Assembly (NCBI GenBank): GCA_947456845.1
Contig: CANGUJ010000258.1
Coordinates: 1 to 6,085 of the forward strand
Length of the DNA: 6,085 nt
From: Burkholderiales bacterium
Lineage (GTDB): Bacteria > Pseudomonadota > Gammaproteobacteria > Burkholderiales > JAEUOS01
Direction of reading: 5' to 3'
Positions 1 through 5,289 of this stretch are shown in pieces. The position numbers were made by a program, and so were the translations under genes. Under the pieces are notes generated by a model. The model ran no database searches. It was not told the DNA's origin and saw only the letters and a program-made list of their open reading frames with translations. Position 1 is the first letter of the stretch. Each line of letters starts with the position of its first letter.

Positions 1-521
1 GCAAGGACGGTGCGAGCATATGCATGGCGCCGTACCCGCGTGCGCAACCGGAACGCATCGACCCCGCCGCCGACGCCGAAATTGCCGCCCTGAAGGACAT
101 CATCAACACGGTGCGCAACCTGCGCGGCGAGTCGGGCGTTTCGCCCGCCGAAAAGCTCGCCCTGATCGCCGCGGGGGACACCGCCCTGGTGGCGCGCAGC
201 GCCGCGGCGCTGCAGTCGATCGCCCGGCTCTCCGAAGTGCGGATCGTCGACACCCTGCCGCCCGGCCCGGCGCCGGCTGCCATCTCGGGCAACACCCGAC
301 TGATGCTCGACATCAAGGTCGACGTCGCCGCCGAGCGCGCGCGCATGACCAAGGAGGTCGACCGCATCGCCGGCGAAATCGCCCGCGCCAGTGCCAAGCT
401 TGCCAACGAGAGCTTTACCGCCCGCGCGCCCGCTGCGGTGGTGCAACAGGAGCGCGATCGCGTCGCCGCCTTTGAGGCCACGCTCGCCAAACTCAGGGAG
501 CAGTTGAGTCAGCTAGGCTAG
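1..521 (+). CDS. valS: Valine--tRNA ligase, C-terminal end (5' partial)
   Basis: Valyl-tRNA synthetase (class Ia) charges tRNA-Val with valine in the cytoplasm. Only the last ~172 codons are here; the frame is already open at base 3 (reading KDGASICMAPYP), so the ATG at 24 is internal, not a start. The first part matches the end of the anticodon-binding helical domain (APYPRAQ, then a helix with NTVRNLRGESGVSPAEK, a typical ValRS stretch). From about base 300 to the stop lies the ValRS C-terminal coiled-coil arm: a charged helix, the NESFTARAPAAVV turn that is highly typical of this domain, and a second helix ending QLSQLG. In the family this arm contacts the tRNA. The gene ends in TAG at 519-521 and faces tusA tail to tail. 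Identification is firm; the catalytic HIGH/KMSKS parts lie outside the window. Confidence 0.95.
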   Translation, partial: KDGASICMAPYPRAQPERIDPAADAEIAALKDIINTVRNLRGESGVSPAEKLALIAAGDTALVARSAAALQSIARLSEVRIVDTLPPGPAPAAISGNTRLMLDIKVDVAAERARMTKEVDRIAGEIARASAKLANESFTARAPAAVVQQERDRVAAFEATLAKLREQLSQLG

Positions 522-564
522 GCTCGGTTGGGCAAGGTCAGCCCTCAAGGGGCGGGGATACACC

Positions 565-588
565 GCGCCGGCCGTGGCGGGCCTGCGC
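565..588. terminator. GC-rich hairpin between convergent valS and tusA, possible bidirectional terminator
   Basis: Arms 565-573 (GCGCCGGCC) and 580-588 (GGCCTGCGC) pair in 8 of 9 positions, with one C/T mismatch and a 6-base loop. The hairpin starts immediately after the tusA stop codon (589-591) and lies 44 bases beyond the valS stop, so transcripts from both sides would run through it. There is no clear U-tract on either strand, so intrinsic termination is not proven; it could instead stabilise 3' ends or assist Rho-dependent termination. Confidence 0.45.
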
Positions 589-825
589 CTAGCGCTTCTT
601 CAGGAAAAACACGAACTCCTGCCCCGTTTCGGCACTGCCCACCAGGGGGTGCCCGGTCTGCTTGGCAAAGGCGGCGAAATCGCGTACCGAGCCGGGATCG
701 GTTGCGGTGACCTTGAGGATCTGGCCGCTGTCGATGTCCGCGAGCGCCTTCTTGGCGCGCAGGATGGGCAGCGGACAATTCAGTCCGCGCGTGTCGATTT
801 CCTTGTCGAAATTCATCGTGGTCAT
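589..825 (-). CDS. tusA: TusA/SirA-family sulfur carrier protein
   Basis: Small sulfurtransferase of 78 residues, the normal length for TusA. In this family a conserved cysteine accepts sulfur as a persulfide from a cysteine desulfurase such as IscS and passes it on, for tRNA 2-thiouridine formation, molybdenum-enzyme maturation or, in sulfur oxidisers, dissimilatory sulfur metabolism. The signature is clear: DTRGLNCPLPILRAKKAL, with the CPxP motif at residues 17-20 (Cys17 the expected carrier), followed by a short beta-alpha-beta fold and the GQEFVFFLKK end. The chosen ATG (825-823) has AGGA ten bases upstream (839-836); a second ATG three codons in (816-814) is possible. The gene is transcribed away from chrB and converges on valS. 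No DsrE or rhodanese partner gene is next to it, so the general tRNA/cofactor role is more likely than sulfur oxidation. Some TusA-like proteins (YeeD/YedF type) have other roles. Confidence 0.9.
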   Translation of the reverse strand: MTTMNFDKEIDTRGLNCPLPILRAKKALADIDSGQILKVTATDPGSVRDFAAFAKQTGHPLVGSAETGQEFVFFLKKR

Positions 826-838
826 GGCTAAGGTTTCC

Positions 839-880
839 TGACACGCCGAGCGGCGCGAATTCCTCTAGTTTAGCGTGTCA
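839..880. promoter_or_regulatory. Perfect 8-bp inverted repeat in the tusA/chrB divergent region
   Basis: TGACACGC at 839-846 is repeated exactly inverted as GCGTGTCA at 873-880, with a 26-base spacer containing a GAATTC palindrome (857-862). The left arm overlaps the tusA Shine-Dalgarno region and the right arm is about 50 bases from the tusA start. The two half-sites are 34 bases apart centre to centre, roughly three helical turns, which would suit a looping or tandem-binding regulator. If transcribed toward tusA the arms could also form a leader hairpin closing around an inner GC stem. The repeat is seen directly; its role is inferred. Confidence 0.4.
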
Positions 881-881
881 A
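876..881 (-). promoter_or_regulatory. Possible -35 element for tusA (TTGACA)
   Basis: The minus strand reads a consensus TTGACA at 881-876, about 50 bases upstream of the tusA ATG, which is a sensible promoter distance. No good -10 hexamer is found 15-19 bases downstream (that stretch is GC-rich, TTCGCG-like), so this may be chance; it also overlaps the right arm of the inverted repeat. Confidence 0.2.
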
Positions 882-900
882 CCGGGCCGCGCCACCCGGT
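881..900. promoter_or_regulatory. Perfect 6-bp inverted repeat (ACCGGG/CCCGGT) upstream of chrB
   Basis: ACCGGG at 881-886 and CCCGGT at 895-900 form a perfect inverted repeat around an 8-base spacer, directly abutting the first repeat at 839-880. It lies 72 bases upstream of the preferred chrB start. It could be a hairpin in the chrB leader or a dimeric protein binding site. In such GC-rich DNA a 6-bp repeat can occur by chance. Confidence 0.3.
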
Positions 901-961
901 GCCGGGCCCGACCGCGGCGGCGGCGGAAACGGCATAATGCTGCAGTGGACACCGGGGAAAC

Positions 962-969
962 GGGGGAAG
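962..969 (+). promoter_or_regulatory. Ribosome binding site deciding the chrB start
   Basis: The purine run GGGGGAAG ends three bases before the ATG at 973. It resembles a Shine-Dalgarno site, whereas the upstream in-frame ATG at 937 has only a weak GGAAA-type match, so translation from 973 is favoured. Confidence 0.45.
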
Positions 970-972
970 CAA

Positions 973-1938
973 ATGGCGGCAGGGCCGGTCGGCGGCAATT
1001 CCAATTGGCTTGTACTCGTGGCGCACCTGCCCGAAGATGCCTCGGCGCGGATGCGCATCTTGCGCACGCTGGAATCGCTGGGCTGCGCCATGCTGGCCGG
1101 TGGCGCCTATATCCTCCCCGACACGCCGGCAGCGCGCCAGGGCATGACGCGGCTGGCAGTCCATGCCACGGCCAGCGGCGGCACATGCCACCTGCTCAAC
1201 GTCACCGCCGATGCCGCGCAGAAACTCGCTTTTGCCGCCCTGTTCGACCGCGGCGCCCGCTACCGCGAACTGGTCAAGAACATCGAGTCGCTGCGCATCG
1301 GGTTCGGTGTTTCCGACCCGACCACCCTTTCGCGCACGCTCATCAAGCTCAGGCGGGAGTTCGAATCCATCGCCGCGCTGGACTTCTTTCCCAGCGAGGT
1401 CAGGGATCGGGCCAGTTCCGCCATCGAGGCGATGGAGAAAGAGGTCAGGAAGCAGTTGTTCCCCGGCGACCACGACATCAGCAGTACGCAGGAGCTGCGG
1501 GAGCGCCAGAAGTTCTTCCGCCGTGTGTGGGTGACGCGGCGCCCATTGTGGGCCGATCGCCTCGCCAGCGCGTGGCTGATCCGACGCTTCATCGACGCCG
1601 AAGGCAAGGTTTTCTGGGGCGATCGGGACCACAGCCCGCCGGAAACCGCGGTCACCTTCGGTTTCGACGGCGCCATGTTCTGCAATACCGCCACGCAGGT
1701 GACCTACGAGGTCCTGCTCGAATCCTTCGGGCTGGCCAAGGACCCGGCGCTCGCGCGCATCGCCGCCATCATCCACGCGCTCGATATCGGCGGCCAACCG
1801 GTTCCGGAAGCCGCGGGCGTGGAAACGCTGCTGCAAGGCGCGCAGCGTCGCGCCACGGGCGAGGAGCACCTGTTCGCCGAAACCGAAAAAACCTTCGATC
1901 TGCTCTACGACGCCTACTTCGAGACACCGCAGGCTTAG
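973..1938 (+). CDS. chrB: ChrB-domain protein (chromate resistance/regulation family)
   Basis: Soluble protein of 321 residues related to ChrB. In characterised chromate operons ChrB acts as a chromate-responsive regulator of the ChrA efflux pump; many solo homologues have no tested role. The N-terminal domain (about residues 10-160) has the ChrB_N pattern: WLVLVAHLP, a helix rich in R and L, LGCAMLAGGAYILPD. The C-terminal domain (about 186-318) begins VWVTRRPLWADRLASAWL and continues IRRFIDAEGKVFWGD, then TQVTYEVLLESFGL, IIHALDIGG and PEAAGVETLLQGA, all typical of the ChrB C-terminal family. No signal peptide or membrane segment is seen. The ATG at 973 is preferred because GGGGGAAG (962-969) sits just upstream; an in-frame ATG at 937 would add 12 residues with no good ribosome site. 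No chrA is in the window. Family assignment is strong; the chromate role is inferred by homology only. Confidence 0.8.
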   Translation: MAAGPVGGNSNWLVLVAHLPEDASARMRILRTLESLGCAMLAGGAYILPDTPAARQGMTRLAVHATASGGTCHLLNVTADAAQKLAFAALFDRGARYRELVKNIESLRIGFGVSDPTTLSRTLIKLRREFESIAALDFFPSEVRDRASSAIEAMEKEVRKQLFPGDHDISSTQELRERQKFFRRVWVTRRPLWADRLASAWLIRRFIDAEGKVFWGDRDHSPPETAVTFGFDGAMFCNTATQVTYEVLLESFGLAKDPALARIAAIIHALDIGGQPVPEAAGVETLLQGAQRRATGEEHLFAETEKTFDLLYDAYFETPQA

Positions 1939-1956
1939 GCACGGGAAGCACGTGCC
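1938..1956 (+). terminator. Hairpin directly after chrB, weak terminator candidate
   Basis: GGCACG (1938-1943) pairs perfectly with CGTGCC (1951-1956) around a 7-base loop, beginning on the last base of the chrB stop codon. No T-run follows (ATTCGACTTG), so it is at best a weak or factor-dependent terminator. Its position fits separate transcription of chrB and the downstream methyltransferase. Confidence 0.3.
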
Positions 1957-1986
1957 ATTCGACTTGTAGCCATCAGATTCAAAGAT

Positions 1987-1999
1987 GCGCATGATGCGC
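1987..1999. promoter_or_regulatory. 13-base palindrome GCGCATGATGCGC upstream of the methyltransferase
   Basis: GCGCAT and ATGCGC flank a single central base, forming a perfect odd-length palindrome 110 bases upstream of the methyltransferase ATG. A second small inverted repeat, GGATG-GAT-CATCC, follows at 2004-2016. This is the size and symmetry of a dimeric regulator site, but no recognisable promoter hexamers could be matched to it. Confidence 0.25.
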
Positions 2000-2108
2000 T
2001 ACAGGATGGATCATCCCGCACCTACAGATTTCTGGTCGGTACCATGATGCTGTGCGGCCGCTTCCCAGCATCGACTACACAGAATGCAACCAACGAGGAT
2101 CCCGTGAA

Positions 2109-3122
2109 ATGTTCGATCTGTTTACAACACTCAATATGGCATTCCTCGGCCAGGCTTTGTATGCGATAACGAAGACCGGTGTCGCAGACCGGCTCGCCCG
2201 CGCGCCCGCCACGGTCGCGGACGCAGCCGTGGATTGCGGCGTCGATGCGACAGTGCTGCAGCAGACACTGTTCGCGCTCGCGGCCTATGGCTTCGTGCTT
2301 GTGGACGACACCGGCAACTACAGGCTCGCGCCAAAGGCCCGCGGGCTTGCAACAAATGAAGAACCACGCTTGCGTGAGCTCACCCTTATATGGGGCGAAC
2401 AGCTATACCCGGTTTGCGGCAAGCTGGACATCATGCTCAAGACAGGTCAACCCGCGTTTGCACATCATTTCGGCACACCGATATGGGAGCATTACAGGAA
2501 GGTGCGCGGGGATGGCGAACGTTTCGAGAACTTCATGGATGCCGTCACTGACTGGCAGGGTCCGCTAGTGGCAAATGCACTCGACTGTTCCGGAATCCAT
2601 TCGCTGGTAGATGTGGGCGGAGCACGCGGCAGCCTGACCATTCCTCTGCTGCTTCGAAATCCTCACCTGACGGCCACGATCTTCGACCAACCTCACCACG
2701 CGACGTATGCCGGCAAAAGGCTTGCCGCCGCGGGTATTGCAAACCGCGCGTCTTTCGTGGGCGGAGATTTCCTTCGCGATGTCCCCGCGAACGCGGATGC
2801 GTACGTTGTCAAGCATGCGCTACATGATTGGGCAGATGTCGACGTCGTACGAATTCTTTCAAACATCGCCCGGGCGATGCGCCCGGATTCGAGGTTGGTG
2901 ATCGTAGAAGGCTTGGTCGACGAGAACCCGCGGAGCGGTGGTCTTCTCAAACTTCGTAACCTGGAACAAATGGCGTGGACGGGGGGACGGGTACGTACTC
3001 AGCTAGATTGGGAGACGCTACTGCAGAGTGCAAGCTTGCAGCTTGACAAAGTGGAAACAGTACCCGAACCCCGAATGATCGACGGAAAACTCCTTTTCGC
3101 TAGCCGCACACTGCCGGGCTGA
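2109..3122 (+). CDS. SAM-dependent O-methyltransferase, COMT/acetylserotonin O-methyltransferase-like
   Basis: Protein of 337 residues, a normal length for the plant-COMT-like O-methyltransferase family 2, which methylates hydroxyl groups of small, often aromatic or polyketide, substrates. Residues 1-~90 form the winged-helix dimerisation domain (FLGQALYAITKTGVADRLA, then TVLQQTLFALAAYGF and YRLAPKARGL). The SAM domain follows: motif I VDVGGARG at 167-174, FDQP at 192-195, GGDFL at 218-222, and KHALHDW at 235-241, whose second His (about 239) matches the family's catalytic base; then RLVIVEGLV, and GGRVRTQLDWETLL near the end in place of the common GGxERT. ATG 2109 is preferred because GAGGAT (2095-2100) precedes it; an in-frame GTG at 2052 would add 19 poorly matching residues. 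Hand counts give about 55-65% GC for most of it, against about 70% in bepA, suggesting foreign origin. No biosynthetic partner genes are adjacent, so the substrate is unknown. Confidence 0.88.
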   Translation: MFDLFTTLNMAFLGQALYAITKTGVADRLARAPATVADAAVDCGVDATVLQQTLFALAAYGFVLVDDTGNYRLAPKARGLATNEEPRLRELTLIWGEQLYPVCGKLDIMLKTGQPAFAHHFGTPIWEHYRKVRGDGERFENFMDAVTDWQGPLVANALDCSGIHSLVDVGGARGSLTIPLLLRNPHLTATIFDQPHHATYAGKRLAAAGIANRASFVGGDFLRDVPANADAYVVKHALHDWADVDVVRILSNIARAMRPDSRLVIVEGLVDENPRSGGLLKLRNLEQMAWTGGRVRTQLDWETLLQSASLQLDKVETVPEPRMIDGKLLFASRTLPG

Positions 3123-3141
3123 TCCGCATGTCCGCCGTCTC

Positions 3142-4689
3142 CTATGGGCAGCGAACTGGCGCTTGCTGCGGCATAGGACCACGACCACGCCCGGTGCTTG
3201 CGCCCTTGTCGGACTCGCCGCGGTCGGCACGCTCAGCGATCATGCGATCCCACATTTCCCGAATGCGCGTATCGATGATCGAGGACTGGTAGAAGTCCGT
3301 CCCGCCGGAACAGCGCGCGATCTGGAACTGCTCGAGCGCGGCCTGCGGGCTGCTGGTCAGCGCGTAGTACTCGCCCAGGGCCTGGTGCTGGGACGCGGTC
3401 TTTCCGGTGGCGGCGAAGCTGCGCGCCTGCAGTTCGAAAACGCGCGGGTCGGAGCGGAACGCCCGCGCCTGTTCGGCCAGCAGGTCGAGCGCCTCGGCAT
3501 GCCGGCCCGCGCTTTGCAGGACATCGACAAGCGCGAGTTCAAGGTAGCGGGTGCGCGGGTACTTGGCGAGCGCCGCCTTGTAGGCGCTCACGGCCCCTGC
3601 CGCATCGCCGGCCGCGGCCTTGATGCGCGCGCCGAGCGCATCGATCATCGGATGGGCGGCGCTCGCGGGGATGAGCGCGAATGCCTGCGCGGCGGCCTTG
3701 ACGTCGCGCCCCACCAGATGGGTTTGCGCGAGACCGTAGCGCGCCGCGGCTTCACTGCTGTAGGCGCGCTCGGCCAACTGCGTGTTGAAGAACTTGAGCG
3801 TGTCGCGCACCCCGTCGAGGCCGGCATCGGCGGTGGCGCGCAGCTTGGCGCGCACCAGATGGAATGCCAGGCCGTCCACATGCTGCCGGTAGCGCACCGA
3901 CTGCACGCGGTTCTGCACATCGGCGATGCGCTCGGTCGTCAGCGGGTGGCTGCGCACGTAAACCGGCGCGCTGGAATCGTAGGCCCGGCCCGCGCGCTGC
4001 AGCCGCTCGAAGAAGGCCGGCATGGCGCTGACGTCGAAACCCGCCTTGTGAAGGGTGTCGAACCCGACGCGGTCGGCCTCGCGCTCGAAATCGCGCGAGT
4101 AGGCCAGCTGCGATTGCACCTGGAACGCCTGGGCGCCCATCATCGCGCCGGCCGCGGCCTGGCCGTTGGAACGCGCCGCCAGCAGGGCCAGCGCCATGGC
4201 GATCATCGACACCATCGAGTTGCGCTGGCCGGCGCTGACGCTGCGCGCGATGTGGCGCTGGGTCAGGTGCCCCAGCTCATGGCCCATCACGCTGGCGGCC
4301 TCCGATTCGCTCTGCGCCGCCATCAGCAGGCCGCTGTTGACGCCGATGTAGCCGCCAAGCATCGCGAACGCATTGATGGTCGGATCCTTCATGACAAAGA
4401 ACTCGACTTCCATGCCGGGGTCGGGGCCGGCGGCGATCAGGCGCCGGCCCAGTTCCTCGCAATACGCCTTGATTTCGGCGTCGTCCAGGTAAGCGACGTC
4501 GCGGCGCAGGTCGCGGTAATAGGATTCGCCGATGCGCCGCTCCATCTGCGGTGAGAGCGTGCCTGCGGATTCGTCACCAAGATCAGGCAGGTTCTGCGCG
4601 CCCGCCGTGGTACCCCCCATGGGGCCGGCCGCAAGCGATAGCGCGAGCAGCAATGCGAGGGCGCGCCGGGCGCGGGAAGGGCGATTCAT
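3142..4689 (-). CDS. bepA: BepA-like periplasmic M48 metalloprotease with C-terminal TPR region
   Basis: Zinc protease of 515 residues, close to E. coli BepA (YfgC), a periplasmic protease/chaperone that helps LptD and other outer-membrane proteins assemble and degrades stalled ones. Residues 1-~31 are a Sec signal peptide: basic MNRPSRARR, a Leu/Ala core, then TTAGAQ with likely cleavage after AGA. The M48 domain follows, with the zinc motif HELGH at 137-141 and the third ligand probably Glu202 in SRDFEREAD. SHPLTTER at 247-254 carries a His (~248) equivalent to the BepA loop histidine that regulates access to the zinc. From ~290 the helices form TPR-like repeats (e.g. AAGDAAGAVSAYKAALAKYP) ending FYQSSIIDTRIREM, then a Gly/Arg/Pro-rich tail. 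ATG 4689 is chosen because the signal peptide starts cleanly there; an in-frame GTG at 4707 adds six residues. It is divergent from moaC. Confidence 0.9.
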   Translation of the reverse strand: MNRPSRARRALALLLALSLAAGPMGGTTAGAQNLPDLGDESAGTLSPQMERRIGESYYRDLRRDVAYLDDAEIKAYCEELGRRLIAAGPDPGMEVEFFVMKDPTINAFAMLGGYIGVNSGLLMAAQSESEAASVMGHELGHLTQRHIARSVSAGQRNSMVSMIAMALALLAARSNGQAAAGAMMGAQAFQVQSQLAYSRDFEREADRVGFDTLHKAGFDVSAMPAFFERLQRAGRAYDSSAPVYVRSHPLTTERIADVQNRVQSVRYRQHVDGLAFHLVRAKLRATADAGLDGVRDTLKFFNTQLAERAYSSEAAARYGLAQTHLVGRDVKAAAQAFALIPASAAHPMIDALGARIKAAAGDAAGAVSAYKAALAKYPRTRYLELALVDVLQSAGRHAEALDLLAEQARAFRSDPRVFELQARSFAATGKTASQHQALGEYYALTSSPQAALEQFQIARCSGGTDFYQSSIIDTRIREMWDRMIAERADRGESDKGASTGRGRGPMPQQAPVRCP

Positions 4690-4692
4690 GGG

Positions 4693-4701
4693 TGCTATGA
4701 T
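4693..4701 (+). promoter_or_regulatory. Candidate extended -10 promoter for moaC (TGC-TATGAT)
   Basis: TGC followed by TATGAT matches an extended -10 sigma-70 element (TGn before a hexamer one base from TATAAT). It would give a moaC leader of about 80 bases. No good -35 is visible 17 bases upstream, which extended -10 promoters tolerate. The element sits only four bases beyond the bepA start codon on the other strand. Confidence 0.35.
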
Positions 4702-4724
4702 ACCCACCCAAAAACAAGGTTCCC

Positions 4725-4740
4725 GGCTTTCTCCGAAGCC
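4725..4740. other. Small hairpin in the bepA/moaC intergenic region
   Basis: GGCTT (4725-4729) and AAGCC (4736-4740) can form a 5-bp stem with a 6-base loop in the presumed moaC leader. The 98-base region is too short and lacks the elaborate stems expected of a molybdenum-cofactor riboswitch; it may have no function. Confidence 0.2.
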
Positions 4741-4787
4741 CGCAGGAAAATTGTTGCAAGTTACAAGTTCTGGAGCCCGGTTACCGC

Positions 4788-5276
4788 ATGAATCCGCCGA
4801 ATTCGCCGCTCACGCATTTCGACAACCACGGTCAGGCGCACATGGTCGACGTGGGCGCCAAAGCGGAGACCCAGCGCCGGGCCACGGCTACCGGAAGCAT
4901 CCACATGCTGGCATCGACCCTCGCGCTGATCGAGTCCGGCAGCGCGAAAAAGGGCGATGTGCTCGGCATCGCGCGGATTGCCGCCATCCAGGCCGCCAAG
5001 CGCACCTCCGACCTGATTCCGCTTTGCCATCCGCTCGCCTTGACGCGCGTCGCCGTTGAATTCCAGACCGTCGCGACACCGCCTTCGGTGCAATGCACGG
5101 CAACGGTGGAAACCCTGGGGCGCACCGGAGTCGAAATGGAGGCGCTTACCGCGGTGCAGGTGGGTTTGCTGACCATCTACGACATGTGCAAGGCCGCCGA
5201 CCGCGGCATGCGCATGACCGACATACGCCTGCTCGAGAAGCATGGTGGCAAGTCGGGAAGCTTCGTCGCCGACTGA
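4788..5276 (+). CDS. moaC: Cyclic pyranopterin monophosphate synthase MoaC
   Basis: MoaC performs the second half of the first step of molybdenum cofactor synthesis: it converts the 3',8-cyclo-7,8-dihydro-GTP made by MoaA into cyclic pyranopterin monophosphate, in the cytoplasm as a hexamer. The 162-residue protein has all family landmarks: AHMVDVGAKAETQRRA (17-32), KGDVLGIARIAAIQAAKRTSD (55-75), IPLCHPL (77-83), GVEMEALTAVQVGLLTIYD (114-132), MCKAADRGM and the LLEKHGGKSG end. Lys55, Asp132 and Lys135 align with E. coli catalytic residues Lys51, Asp128 and Lys131, and His81 lies in the conserved CHP, so it should be active. GGAG at 4772-4775 is 12 bases from the ATG, a rather long spacing. 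No moaA, moaB, moaD or moaE is adjacent; moaC is thus separated from the rest of its pathway and seems co-transcribed with the following TPR gene, 13 bases away. Confidence 0.96.
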   Translation: MNPPNSPLTHFDNHGQAHMVDVGAKAETQRRATATGSIHMLASTLALIESGSAKKGDVLGIARIAAIQAAKRTSDLIPLCHPLALTRVAVEFQTVATPPSVQCTATVETLGRTGVEMEALTAVQVGLLTIYDMCKAADRGMRMTDIRLLEKHGGKSGSFVAD

Positions 5277-5289
5277 ACCACCGCACCGC

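Noticed and set aside
20..475. 151-codon frame inside valS
   Set aside because: Arg-rich out-of-frame translation; the neighbouring frame carries unmistakable ValRS C-terminal motifs.
865..1992. 375-codon open frame on the minus strand opposite chrB
   Set aside because: It is the antisense shadow of a GC-rich gene. Its translation has no recognisable domain, whereas the plus-strand frame gives a clear ChrB-family protein.
1939..2108. Insertion-sequence or attachment-site remnant at the edge of the methyltransferase segment
   Set aside because: No terminal inverted repeats, transposase fragment or matching direct repeat at the other edge (3123-3141) could be found by eye.
3163..4554. 463-codon open frame on the plus strand opposite bepA
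   Set aside because: Its translation is Arg/Gly/His-rich without motifs, while the minus strand has a signal peptide, HELGH and TPR-like repeats. High GC produces long antisense frames.
4690..4787. Molybdenum cofactor riboswitch upstream of moaC
   Set aside because: The region is only 98 bases, holds one 5-bp stem, and shows none of the multi-stem architecture of that RNA class.
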